A DNA stretch of 64,000 nt from Pseudovirgaria hyperparasitica (lineage: Eukaryota; Ascomycota; Dothideomycetes; Acrospermales; Acrospermaceae). Below, one piece after another: positions 11,532 through 23,895 of this stretch. The notes below the pieces were generated by a model that saw nothing but the letters and a program-made list of their open reading frames with translations, had not been told where the DNA came from and made no database searches. Both the position numbers and the translations under genes were made by a program. The stretch covers positions 585,770-649,769 of the forward strand of contig NW_022985559.1 of assembly GCF_010093815.1 (NCBI RefSeq), given 5' to 3'. The first letter of the stretch is position 1; each line of letters starts with the position of its first letter.

Positions 11532-14500
11532 TCTCCACCACCCACGTATCTCTCCACAAGAGAACCGGTGACGGACTACATGAACATTCTCGATTCCAGC
11601 AGCCACGACGAATACTGTATACAATCTATTAGACCATGATACCCATACCCTCCACCACCCCCAAAAGCGCTGCATCTCCATTTTAGTAAGCATATAACCA
11701 TACCACATCTCCAAATACCATACTCATCATGCTCTGTTCTGCTCTGCTCCCGCCGCGCTGGCCTCTCCGTCCCACACCTCCACTCCCCCCTGCAACCCAC
11801 GCCACACATCTCCGGCATTCTCCGCCCCTATCTTCCCTGTACCGCTCCGCGCGCGCGCCCCCCAATACCGCCGATCCTTACAGTCACGCGATGCCATGAT
11901 ATCTAATAGACTGTGTGAATTGGGTATGTAGGCATGTATTTGTGTGCCTTGACGCCGCACTACGCTGCTGCTGTTGTGCGGCGTAGGAGGAATGGGTGGG
12001 TAGGTGGGGTGGTGTCATGCTGGGATGGAATGTGATGGGAGGACTGGAAACGAGTGTGTAGTGTGTAGTGCTGGATGAATGGATGGGTGTGGTTAATACG
12101 TGTTTATGTGCTTGTGTTGGGAATTCATGTGGGAGGGAAGGTATAGCCGCCATAAAGAACGAGGAGAATAGAATGCAGAATCATATTAAAGCGGAGTTTG
12201 TTCGGATATAATATGATATAATAGGTGAGGTGTTGTGGAGGCAATAGACTCTTTACGTGGTTCGTGGTATCCCGAGTTACAGGCATGGGCGGAGTAGTAG
12301 GTCATCATAGGTCTAATTATGCAAGTACGTCTGGTCTGGATAGAAGCAAGCGACTTCGGCCGTTCGTTCGCTGGAATATCCAACCAGGTGCGATCAGATG
12401 AAAATGAAAGTGGAATAAGAATTCGAAATTGTGTGATATTAGTACTAATAATGCACTTCAAAAATGGTCCAGTGAGATCAATTCTTAGTAATTAGCCTGA
12501 TTTTCGGACATGTGCTAGCGATAGGGTGCGAGTTGTGTCAAAATCGCCGTCTTTGAGATAGCCTATGATTATTTAGGTGATCTCGAGCGTTGTGGAAAAG
12601 TCTCTTTTTTTTCTTGGTTAAAATGAATGATGTTGTAGGGCTGCTTGGGTTTGCTGGGATTGATTGTTAGCGCCGGAAATTATTGTTTCGCTAAAAGGGG
12701 AAGGGTTGCTGGTTTATTTATATACGTCTTGATGGGGAAAGTGCTGTGTTGCTTTTGTGGTTGATAAGGTGGATGAGATGAGATGAGATTTTATCGTTGT
12801 TACAGCTAAAATGGAGTGGTGTTTGTGTGTCGGCGTCGAATGCTTTCATAAGATTTACCACTGCTGATCATTCGACTGATCAAACTCGTGTGAGTTTGTG
12901 AACAACTTACTACACAACCTAGGTCATTAGAATGAAGTCGACAAGTTTGTAATGCGTCTACGGCTGAAGTCCCTATGTCCAAAAATATGGATGCTTGCTC
13001 GCATGGAAATGACCGACATATCTAGCTGTGTGTCAAAAGGATGATGACGTGCAGCGTCGACATGCTATCTAAGTCTCGCTACCAGAATTTGTTCAGAAGG
13101 ACAATGTGAAATGGCGTTTGTGAGGCTGGACGATGTGATGGTCTGAGGGATCGCTGGGTCAAAGACATGATCCGATGGTGTTATATTTGACAAGAGCTCT
13201 TCGGAGAAGATTGTCGGTCTTGGTACTAATACATGGATGCAGCTCCAGCTGGATTGATGCGACGGATGGTCGTCGAGAGGTTTTGTCCGTCTTGAATGGC
13301 CAGCATTTCTCTGCAGGCTCCGCGGATCCATCGTTCGCAATGCCGAAGTAGCTACGCTAAACTTGCAAACAAACGTTAAACGAGAACGACGACGACAGCA
13401 GGGGATCCAAGCTTCGGCGTCGAAAGTTGATACAAGCAGATGCTTGTTGATGACGGACTACCTAACGGCTCAAACCAGCTCTTCACGAGACAACGGGCGC
13501 TAGTGTATCGTCTGGAATGCTAATTAATATAAGCACAGATGATTATTGCTCTGTGGTGCTATTTCGAGGATGACGGCGATAGAATGACCAAGAGTTGACG
13601 TGTCCGGACGGAGATTGACGTGTAGCCCACCGCCCAGGACGGAGGATGAAAAGGCATAGATCAGCCCGTGGCTACGAGTCAAACTCAATTGTTCTAGAAG
13701 GACACTGCCGCCCAGGAAGGCAAGTCGTGGTTCCAAGGCAGTGGTAGCAGCATGCGCACGACACGTAACTTCAATGCGCTGCTGTCAAATCAGTAGAGAC
13801 AAGATTGCATTATAATCAAGTTGTTTCCGGACGATGCGTTTGTAGACGCGCGTCGACGAACAACAGCAACCATGCGCTGCAACAAGAATTATTATAGAGA
13901 TGCTTGCTAAAAGCGCAGAGACGAGTGCTGTGCATAGTACATCACAAATGAGGCACGCAATAGATTAAAGACCAATGGCATGATGATCACAAGATCAGCT
14001 GGAGCACAATGAAGGTCAGGGATGCTGAGCATGACAGCCGTCCCGCTCACTGTATTCTAATAGATACTGATTAGTAATTAGCCAGACCTGCCAAGTACTT
14101 TAGGTATGAATAGAACCTGAGAACCTAGCTAAGGTAGATTTGTTCCGGTCAGGAGGTATTTATGCCTCTAAGGTTATAGTTATACTTAACAGTCTTGGAA
14201 GAATGAAAGTTATCTATTGTTTCGGCCACGAGTATAACAGACAAGCAGACAGCCCCTAGTAGGCCTAAACCTTGTTGGACCCTGTTCTAATAGTTGATGT
14301 GCTTCGCGTTGCGCAAATACCCAGACCAGATATTAGAATTTATTTAGCAGCTAATTAGGAGTATTTGTTTTCTTAATGAAACATAGCACCTAGCTACGAT
14401 ATCTTTCTTGCCCTTCAGATGACCGAAACAAGCCCTATCGCGCAGAGAGTTGCAGTCCTTTTCCTTGATAGTGGGTTTCAGTTGGCCTCGATTAGGTGCA

Positions 14501-16163
14501 CCAAGCCAGGGTCCAAAGGGGTCAATCAACGGCCATGATATGAGGCAAGCCGGCACTGACTCCCATTGGTGAGCATGGAGAGGCCATCCACACCCAACCT
14601 TCGCCCACCGATCACAAGAATGGAAATATGATTAATTAGCGGCATGGATGAGGGGTGGAGGGCGTGGAGGACGACAAGACTTGAAGGGGACTGGAGTCTG
14701 GCGCACACCAACAAAGCGGACTGCAGGGAGGCAGCACGCGCAGGCCAAGCCGGGTTTAGAAGCGCAGTCGAAGGGCCGTAGAAGTTCAGGAGCCGTTTGG
14801 ACGGTCCACTGTCTCCAACGGGCCATGCTTAGAACGACCACAGAATTGCTTTGAGGCGGCGAACGCCATCCATCACAATCGACTGGACAGCGTCAGCGGC
14901 GGTGCAGATAAACAAAGAGCGCTATGTTTGTGGAGAGGAGGCTGATGCAGTGCAAGTCGGACTTGACCAACGAATGTGAGCCGTCGGGCTGAGCTGGACA
15001 AGGCAAGTCGTCAAGAAGATCTGGCGCCATGTCCATATAACAGCCTTAGCAGTATCAGCATGCAGGCCGTGACTATACTAGAACTGGGTCGTGAAGCAAC
15101 AAAAACAACCTCCTTTCTCGTTGATATCGCCGGCGGGACAACGGAGGTGAGAAAGCGGGCGGCTGGCTGGCTGGCTGGGCGGGCTGCTGCTGCTATATTG
15201 TTTGCTGGGCTGCTGGGCTACCCTCCTACTGCTGGCCTTCCCTACTACTGGGCTGCCCTAATTATTACTTGATAATACTGGGCTCCTCCTTAGGGTAAAA
15301 CTGCTGCTACACTGCTACAGTACTGCTGCTGTTGCCAACGGGTGTGGGTGGGGAGCCTCGAAACGCGCAGCCACTCACGCCTCCCGAGCTTTGCAATTCT
15401 CCACCGTGCTGTAACTTAACTCAACTTCTTCCACGCTTCATATCCTCGCTCTCTGCTCGCGACCGTGACTGTGCGCAATTCACACTCAGATGCCGTCTTC
15501 GCTCACCCTGGTCTGCTCTTGCGACCCCTTCGCATGAGCCCTCGTGAGCCATCCTTGACCGGCACTACCATCTGCCATCTACCATCTCCTACGCTCCTCC
15601 TAATACCACCCACTCACGCACACACACACACACATACACACGTACACAACCTCCCATGCACAGTCTCGGGGCAAAAGAGTTTCTCCAGATTCACACATCG
15701 CGTCTGGATTGTCATCGTCGTCGGGTATACTGGACACTCATTGCTGCTACTGCTTACTGGGACCATTGTCGCCTATGACAACAGCGAAATTTCAGTTACA
15801 GACTCTCGATCCGACCACGATACCCGTTGTCGAATCGCACCTACTCACTCATACACACCTCTAAAGCGACTTCTTCCGACCGACGTCTTGTCCTTCCACG
15901 TTAATACCTATCGAGCCAGATATCCTCTTTGTTGTCGCCGCCCAGTCTCACTTCCTATCCTTCTCACCACGATTCAACACAAGCAAGCAAATCCTATCAC
16001 CAAACTGACTCCCGTGCGCAACATTGCGTTCACGCAAGCCTTATTCTTCTATACACAGTCCTGCTATTTTGACTAGCTACTGGCTCGCCTCCCGTACCCT
16101 TGGGGGGGCATTTCTTCCCGGCCGGTTTCAGCAGAGCCTGGCTCAAACTGACGGCACAACAAT
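11532..16163. other. Long intergenic and 5' leader region
   Basis: This 4.6-kb gap has no gene I can support. 11532-12480 is probably 3' UTR and spacer with polypyrimidine and GT-rich tracts. 14040-14400 is AT-rich with TTAG/CTAA-rich degraded sequence. 15160-15330 is rich in GGCTGGCT and CTGCTG repeats. 15400-16160 is CT- and CA-rich, includes an AC repeat near 15617-15640, and looks like the promoter and long leader of the phosphodiesterase gene. The 204-codon frame at 15465-16076 is made of such leader sequence and has no protein-like features. Confidence 0.5.
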
Positions 16164-19100
16164 ATGGACCATGGCGCGTGTAATGTCATATACCTGGATA
16201 AGAGAGCAGTTGATGAGCACGTTCGTCGCAATACGCTGTCAGAGTCGTGGGCTGTACGAAACAATTCCACGCCTGGTCCTGGCAATGATTCACCGGGATA
16301 CTTCCATTCTGTTCGGCCCAAGAATCCTACAGAAGTTCTCTCCAATATTGAGCACATCCTCTCTGTCTTCAATGAAGGTTAGCTAATAAAGATATGCACT
16401 GCTTCACTTGCTAATTAGTGGCACCAGTTCATGTATGCAATACAGGCGCCTCATGTCTGACAAGACTATCAGACTTGAATGAGAATCTCGCGGACTTGGT
16501 ACCTACAATACTACTGATTGACATTCCTCTCAACGAAGAGCGCCGACTCAAACGCCTGTCGCGGGAACCTAGAACACCATCTCCGAACTCAATGCGACGT
16601 CCTCTTCCTGACAATTGCGAACCAGACGATCTATACGGCATGCACCTTCTCCAACACGTCGCCTCCGAGATTCAACAGAGATCATTGTCCAGGATGGTTC
16701 TCCCCATCGCGATGCTCAGTGGTGTGGAGGAGACCGAGCGACCTGGTGCTCCTGCTAGAACCTCCTCTGCCTCACAGCTCCTGAATGAGGGCACCCGTTC
16801 TCTACGTTACGTAGACGCAGGTGCTGTAGACGTCTACACAAGCCCACTCACCAAAGGACAAGTTCACAGCCTAGCTGTTCATGCTTACAGGACCCGCAAA
16901 GAAGCATCCAAAGAAGACACGAATTTTCTCGCCGCTCGTCGGAATAGGAAGGTGTCATGGGTCGGCGTGGACGACACAAAACCCTACGCGTATCTCAGGG
17001 AGGTCATGGTGTCTGGCTTGATGGGTGGTATCTGCAATCCTGATACCATTGGCGATAATATTGACCCCAAGTAAGTTTACCCAACATATCTCGTGATCTG
17101 CCGCTAATGTTGAATTAAGTGATATCGAAGTCCAGCCTGAGAGAATAGGCGTAATAGCAAAGATGATCGGAACTTGGGAATTCTCGGCACATGATTTCAC
17201 GGATGATGAATTGCTCTATGGTGCTCTGCTGATATTGAAACATGCTCTTGGCATGCCGGAGCTGGAGCAATGGCGAATGGACACGGGTTTGTAACTCGAA
17301 CCAGATCAACATGATTCACCTACTGACAGTCCACAGACGAATTGACAATTCTTCTCCTCGCCAGTCGTACGGCGTACAATGAGTTTGTACTTTACCACAA
17401 TTTTCGACATGTGGTCGATGTCTTGCAGGCTCTTTTCTTCTTCCTAGTGCAGATAGGAACCCTGCCACCCTATCCGGCTGGCTCGTCATCACAACGAAAA
17501 TCTCCGCCGTCGGCGCTTGCAGCACTGCTTAAACCGTTTGATGCTTTGACTCTCTTAGTGTCTGCAGTAGGACATGATGTCGGACACCCTGGTGTAAACA
17601 ACGCCTTCCTTGTCGCGCTCAATTCGCCCCTGGCTCAGCTGTACAATGATCGATCAGTCCTTGAATCCTTTCACTGTGCTGCATACTCCCAAATACTCAG
17701 ACGCTACTGGCCTGGCGCGTTCTCGGATACGGGTATGCGAAAGCTGATGATCAATAGTATTCTCGCTACAGATATGGGACTGCATTTCAAGTACATGGGC
17801 GATTTGGGAAATTTGCAAAGCCAACTTGCTCACAATAACAATACATTGGATGGGTGGAGTCCGAAAGTTCTCGAAGAATACAAGGAGCTGCTCTGCGGTC
17901 TCCTCATAAAATGCGCAGATATTAGCAACGTGGTTTGTCACCTATGTTCCTGAATTAGTCTTGCGAGTCGCTGATCCTTGGTACAGGCACGCAAATTTGA
18001 CACTGCAGCGAACTGGGCTCGCATTCTTACAGACGAATTCAGCAACCAGGGAGACATGGAACAAGAATTGGAAATGCCAACTTGTCTCTTTGGCGGACCC
18101 CCAGTCCTAGATTCTGTGATCAAGATGGGCGAGTCCCAAATTGGCTTCATGAACATTTTTGCGCGACCCCTGTTCGAAGCAGTCTCAGATGTTGTACCGG
18201 CCATGCGGTTCAGCCTTGATGAAATCTTAACCAACAAGTCAATCTGGGAGCGCAAGATTGAGCTGGAAAGAGAGAATCAAACCAAGCTCGCTGCCACTGG
18301 CATGCTTATCCCTAGGCCCAGTTACGACACCGCGCCAAGTCCATTCTCAGGTAGCTGAATGCAATTGAAAGTGTAACATAGAACTCCTGCTTACGTTGAT
18401 TCCAGAGATCCCAAACGTGGGAGACAGTAAAAAGCATCATCATCCTGAGCCTAGTACCCCAACACGATCATCGGTAGTGAATCCTACCTTTCAGCTGAAT
18501 GCAGCTGCCGCGTCTTCAAGACGCTCGTCCCTCGGTGTTATCTCTCTTTCTGAGAAGGGGTCTCGTCGCTCGTCGAAGCAATTTCAGTCTTCAGATAACG
18601 CATCAAGGCGAGGTAGTGCTGATGCAAGTATCACCGCTATCCTTATTACACAGCCATCGCCAGAAAAACCCAAAAATTCTGGACATCAGGACGTGCATGC
18701 AAGTTCTCCTGCTAAGAAAAGAGGATCTTCAAAGCCAGCTCCGAGAAAAGCCAAACCAGGCGAAGATGGTGAGATTTTTAGACCTGTGTCGGCGCCCGCT
18801 CCCACGAACACTAAAGCAGCACCATCGACCAATGACTTGGCAAGCATGCCTTCCACAGGTGGCACTAGAGCTCAACACGGAAGTCACACGAATCAAATCC
18901 CAACGCTTAGCGTGTCGGACACAGACCTGTCGCAAAGTGCGAATGGAAGCTTGCACCCCAGTTCTCCTCAGCATTGGGATGGCGTAAGTAGTCCAAGCCG
19001 AGGGAGTGGCTCGTGGTCAGGCGAACGCGTAGAGAGAGCTTGGAGTGGAACGCATAATATGCGATCTACCACTGGCGGCCACACATGGAAGTCGGGCGGT

Positions 19101-19349
19101 TGGCGGAGTGGTCAAACAAAACCTGGGAGCGTGAAAACGCGTCAAGAGGTTGGCGGCTATCTTTCCGCAACTAAATCGCCCAGCTCAGGGACGTCACCCC
19201 AAGGGAAGAAGAAAGAGAAGTTCGGCTTGGGTAAAATCTGGAAGAAGCTCAAGAGCAATGGAGATCGTGGGGAAGTAGAAGCACGCTCTTACGGCCAAGC
19301 ATCAGCATCATCGCAAGAAATGGCAAAAGATGGCCATGACGGTCAATGA
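16164..19349 (+). CDS. Class I 3',5'-cyclic-nucleotide phosphodiesterase, 978 aa
   Basis: It hydrolyses cAMP (possibly cGMP) and so dampens protein kinase A signalling. Exons: 16164-16377, 16419-17070, 17120-17286, 17337-17932, 17987-18350 and 18406-19349; introns of 41, 49, 50, 54 and 55 nt, all in phase. The HD-type catalytic domain covers residues ~290-650. Metal ligands are visible in HNFRHVVDV (His365, His369), GHDVGHPG (His424, Asp425) and the Asp of KCADISNV (Asp538). Residues 1-290 are a conserved-looking N-terminal region that keeps a receiver-like LLIDIPL stretch. Residues ~665-978 are low-complexity, rich in Ser, Lys and Gly, with RRSS and SRRGS sites that fit PKA-type phosphorylation. 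It matches the high-affinity fungal PDE (yeast Pde2 type, PdeH in moulds). The first intron is unusually short, so that join is a little less sure. Confidence 0.9.
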
Positions 19350-20141
19350 CTAGCCGATCGACTTGACAGGACCATGCATGATGAGCGGCATCATCACGAC
19401 TTCACCATCTCGTCAAACCCCCATCTCCCTCGGCAGCTCGACGCCCGATTGAGTCAACAGCAGGTGCATAAAGGCGACTGAAATACTATCTCTTGGCATC
19501 AGTGCCCGGTTCATAGATGTTGCCTATCCTTGCTCATGTAATCTGGACGACCTAATGATATATTTTGGGACACGGGCGCATATGGACGAAGGCCGGTTGG
19601 TCTACTTGTTTTTCATGCACAGTTTCGGGTAGCGCGCGAGTAAGGTTCATCACGGCGTCGGCGGATCACGTCTTTCGAGTTTCTGTCACGACAATGCATC
19701 GCATATATGATTTTACAGCTGGCCAGCACATACTTTGACCTTGAGACGGACGGCTGTGCAGTCAGTACGTAGACGACCAAGGCGGGACAAAAGTTGTGCT
19801 TCCAGCACGAAGGCGCGTTTGTGGTATGGATTACTGCCACTGCATTCTAGAGCATGGTTTCGGAGTAGCTGGGGTCGTCACTCGGGAGTGCAAAAAGGGT
19901 TCGGCATGGATACGTGCAGGTTGATTGAGCAAAGGCGTAAATGACAAGAAGGCTGGCTCAATCAATATGTGATGTGCTTTCTTCTGCGCATGCATTTGAT
20001 TGATCATGCCCGCCGCCGTTGCAGCAGATGATATCGACAGAATTACAATGACTTATCTCCCCCCTCTTATTGTGCCTGAGGTCTGCAAGTGAAGAAGTGA
20101 TATGAAATCCGTCCGATGTTGGCATTCCTTTCCGGTCCACC

Positions 20142-20217
20142 ACTGACTGACTGACTGACTGACTGACTGACTGACTGGCTGGCTGACTGGCTGGCTGGCT
20201 GGCTGGCTGACTGACTA
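20142..20217. repeat. Tetranucleotide microsatellite (CTGA/CTGG)
   Basis: A tract of tandem CTGA units turns into interleaved CTGG units over about 76 bp, which suggests slippage followed by point change spreading through the array. Confidence 0.9.
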
Positions 20218-20560
20218 GCTCCTGGTCGATCTACGGAGTTTGTTGGGGGGTTTTGATTCTTTTGTGGCTTGGTACGGATGATGGATGGTGGTTCCTGGCT
20301 ATGCGTCGATATATATATATGTGTGTATGTATGTGTACATATCTATGATTAATTGTCCCAGCGACAGACACTACTCACTCCTTTGACTACCAAAAGAATT
20401 AATAATTTCTATTTAAACCATCCCCCCCAAAAAAAAAAACTTTTGGTTAAATCTCCCAAGGCAAAAGAAAAAGAATATATTTTGTTTTCGACTCTTTTTG
20501 GAAGTTTTGAAAGGTTTCGAAACTCTGTTTCTTTATCTGTTTCGGGGGGGGGATTCTTTT

Positions 20561-20580
20561 GGTTGGTTGGTTGGTTGGTT
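20561..20580. repeat. (GGTT)5 microsatellite
   Basis: Five perfect GGTT units directly follow a T-rich stretch and a G8 run. Confidence 0.9.
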
Positions 20581-20920
20581 GGGAGAGAGAAAGAGTGTAT
20601 ATCGCGCTTATATTATAGTCTTGAAACTCAGGTATGTGTGTCTGTATATATATGTATCCAGCGATAGAGTTGTTGATCCTGGTTTTGGTATGAGTTTGTG
20701 TTTAGATAGGTTTGGGATAGCGAAGGGGTGGGTTTGGTATGACGGGTGAAGAGAGCGGGGAGCCCGGGGGTGACAGCGCTGGCGCGTTGAGCGGTGTATA
20801 TATGTAATATGTAGGAGGGAATTATTATAGATGGGGGTGTTCAACGTGCTAAGTTATGGCTTCGTGATGGGTCTTTTTTGGGAGGGGGGCTATGGGAGAG
20901 TCTACTTTGGGAGAATTTAC

Positions 20921-20953
20921 GCACACACACACGCATGCACACACACACACGCA
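20921..20953. repeat. CA dinucleotide repeat
   Basis: Alternating CA units interrupted once by a GCATG step; length about 33 bp. Confidence 0.85.
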
Positions 20954-21217
20954 CTCGCGACCCCTCGAAACATCCTACGCCGAGCTATAGGAAGCTCTCC
21001 AATGCCCCCAGGCACTGGTCTATGTTCGTCAGTGCTGAGTTCGGATGGGTATTTTATCGCATACACAATGCTCCCTCTGTTTCTTGGGGTTCTTCACTGC
21101 TCAGCTGTGTATTCTGTAGATACTCACTGAGACCGTAGGTCATATGGGCCATGATTAATATAGTAGTAGTGTATTAGCAGCGATATCTCATTCCTGGTCT
21201 GGCGATGGAAATGTCTA

Positions 21218-21335
21218 GGGAGGAGGAAGATGGGGAGGAGGAAGATGGGGAGGAGGAAGATGGGGAGGAGGAAGATGGGGAGGAGGAAGATGGGGAGGAG
21301 GAAGATGGGGAGGAGGAAGATGGGGAGGAGGAGAA
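21218..21335. repeat. 15-bp purine-rich minisatellite
   Basis: The unit GGGAGGAGGAAGATG repeats about seven times without change, then ends in altered copies. One strand is all purine apart from a single T per unit. It lies about 300 bp past the stop of the minus-strand TPR gene. The 15-nt period keeps every frame open, so the Ser/Pro and Arg/Lys reading frames across it are artefacts. Confidence 0.95.
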
Positions 21336-21630
21336 GATGGGAGTGGGGGCTTGAGATGGCAAAATGTCAGGTAATGGATGATAAAGTGCTCAGTACGATA
21401 TATCCTTGGAATCATGTATGTATAACAACAAATTCCTATGTAGGCGTCCGTATCGTATGCCGGGAGTACAGGTCTTAGCTAATGATGCTATTCTGAGCGC
21501 GGGCCCGGGTCTCCACTGCCGGTCATCTATCCAGAGCAACGAATACCGACGAACAAGCCTATAGATGGACATCACGTCGAGCCAGACTATGCCACAGGTA
21601 TCATTCTCCAAGGCACGTCAGCCCGGCACC

Positions 21631-23416
21631 TTACTCGGCGTCAACACTCATCGCATACCTCCTCTCGCTCGCCAGCTTCGCGAATGCCGTATCCACAAGC
21701 CCATCATCAACCATATCCTTAAGCACAGTCTGCACGACATCAATATCCAAAGACCGCAGCTCCTCCCACGCCGTCCCTTCCACCTCTCCAACTGCCATAA
21801 TCGCTGCCGCTACACTCTTCACTCGCAACTCCATCGCCTCATCTGCGTATTCCTTCCCACAACGCTCTGCCACGCGTCCTGCGTCACGATAGTACACTCC
21901 AGCACATCGAGTCTGTAGCGTTGCTTGCGCTGTCTGCACATCTACAATCCCAGCCTGGGCGTCGCTGCCTGCTGCTTCGGTGTCTGCGGTCAGAAGGCTA
22001 CGTTCCGGGCTCTGGGGCTCTATGTCGCGCAACATGGCACCGCGCAGCATGCACACATCGGCCAGACCGGTAAGGACGGCAATGCGGGATTCTTCGGACG
22101 AAGACGTCGAGTTGGACAGAGCGACTCTGGCGCCGAGGAGGGCGCTGCGTGCGTCTTTGAGGGCGGTCCAGCGTGTGGATACTAGTGCTGCGGAAGGGTA
22201 GGAAGGGGCTGTACTCAGTGTCTGGGCGATGGTGGTGAGGGCATCTGCGTAGGCGAGGATGCTGGTCGGGAGCACGGATTGGGCACCGTAAACGGGGGTA
22301 AAGGAGGTGGCGATGGTGTCGGCGTAGGTTGAGGGGCTGAGGATGCCGGTTGTGAATTGTGCTGTGGAGAGGGAGGTTATGAACTGCGCGATTGCAAGGT
22401 CGGATTCGCTAGTGGCATCCTGCCGCGGATTTAGAGCTGTGGTGGATGTGGGCTTGAAGGAAGCACCGGTGGCTGTTAGAGAGAGCGATGGACCGGTAGT
22501 TTCAGGGGGTCCCGGAAGGCTGGTCGGGATGAGAGTGAGGGCCTTTGGGATGGTGTCGTGAATTAGGGGTGTGGAGATGTTGACGATGGCTTCGAGGGCA
22601 GATGCCGCTCCGTGGTGCAGTGCTGCGAGGGCAGACAGGGCAGTGAGGATGGCCAGAGAAGTATCAATTATATCGGACGCCTTGGTGGGTTCCACGATGT
22701 TTACCCAGTCACCAGATGTGCTATCGCTTGGATCGTCGGTCTGGTCTGACATTGAGACATCGGGGTTGTCATTACCGGTGTCATTCGCTTGGGTCTGGTC
22801 GTCACTTTCTTGCATGTAGCTCTGGGTTTGCTCGTAATCCTGTTCCTGCCGTCGGAGACAGTCAGAGAACAGTTGGACGGCTTCGTCGAGGAGCTTGATC
22901 TGCTCGCTCTTGTTTTCCCTGTTCTCATCGTCGTCATCATAAAGCGCTTCTGAGAGGGTGGTCAGGACTTGGCCGGTATTGAACAGCACATCAGTGTTCT
23001 CGTTGTCAAGTGACAAGGCATATCGGTGAGACACCAAAGCTCCTCGTAGCAAGGCAATGTTGGAGCTTTCATCAAAGTGGTGAGACATCCGTGCGTCGTC
23101 CGCCAGGTCGTACAGCAGACGACTTTTGTTGTATGCAAGGTCAAAACTCTTTGGAAACCTTGCCAGTCCCTCATTATAGACCTCTATGGCACGCTTGTAG
23201 TTGCGTGCAGATTTGGCTGTATCGCCGGCTCGCCATTTCCCGCCAGTCTTCTCAAAATCATCAGCTGTTTCCAAGAAGTCATTCTCATCTTCAGGTTCCT
23301 GATTAACTCAACACGTGTTACAAGCAGATGTTGACGTGATCACCAACCTTTGCCCGTTTCGAAAAAGACTTGGGCACATTCTTTGGTAGGCTCTTCAAGT
23401 TTTTACGTTTCACCAT
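21631..23416 (-). CDS. TPR-repeat protein, 578 aa
   Basis: Exon 1, 23416-23348, encodes a very basic N-terminus (MVKRKNLKSLPKNVPKSFSK). A 49-nt intron (23347-23299) leads to exon 2, 23298-21631, in phase 0. Residues ~30-150 contain TPR-like helical pairs (AKSARNYKRAIEVYNEGL, SHRYALSLDNENTDVLFNTG). An acidic, Gln/Asp/Ser-rich linker lies at ~155-210, followed by Ala/Leu-rich helices. A basic nuclear- or nucleolar-type N-terminus plus TPRs suggests an assembly factor or chaperone adaptor; this is inference. I know the protein type from many filamentous fungi but cannot give an established function. It is divergent from the dioxygenase gene, 479 bp apart. Confidence 0.85.
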
Positions 23417-23895
23417 CTTTTATCCAACTCTGCAATACAGGTTGGCTAATCCTATCCCTTGGAAAGTGGAACGGCCACCCAGCTCCTTCTAGGGGAGTGG
23501 TGGCTGATGACCGGTGTCCGAGACTGGTTCGACGCGGAAATACTGGATCAAACGTAGTCCCCTGACACCTGTAAGCGAAGCACTTTGCAAAGTTTGTCCA
23601 GTGATGTTTGTTGGAAGAAATCACGGGCTTAGAATTTTGACATGTTGGAGATCGTTCTGACTAATCATTGACGATGATGAGATGAACCCCGTACGTGCTC
23701 AGAAGTTCCGGAGCCCATTCCCGAGCTCAACCCCACACCAAGCAGACCCACACTGACGAAACTCGTGGGGCTTGGGCGTATGTTCCCTTTCACTTTGACA
23801 CAGCCACAGCCACATTTCCCTCTCCTATATCACCATGCGCTTACCGCCGCCTTACCTATGCGGACGTCCCAAGTCATACGCCTCCATAAACAACT
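23417..23895. promoter_or_regulatory. Divergent promoter region (TPR protein / dioxygenase)
   Basis: The 479 bp between two divergent start codons must hold both promoters. CT- and CA-rich leader sequence precedes the plus-strand start. I cannot point to specific sites. Confidence 0.4.

Larger units (their letters stand above)
19350..21630. other. Intergenic, rich in simple repeats
   Basis: Convergent spacer between the phosphodiesterase and TPR genes. Beyond the tracts listed separately, it has homopolymer runs (C8A11 near 20423-20441, G8 near 20544-20551) and a TATATA/GTGTAT stretch near 20308-20345. No gene is supported. Confidence 0.5.

Noticed and set aside
15465-16076. A 204-codon open frame upstream of the phosphodiesterase gene
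   Set aside because: It is made of CT- and CA-rich leader sequence with an AC repeat, lacks domain features, and ends before the true start.
21174-21415. Repetitive Ser/Pro and Arg/Lys/Met frames near 21.2 kb
   Set aside because: The 15-bp minisatellite is a multiple of three and keeps all frames open; these are not genes.
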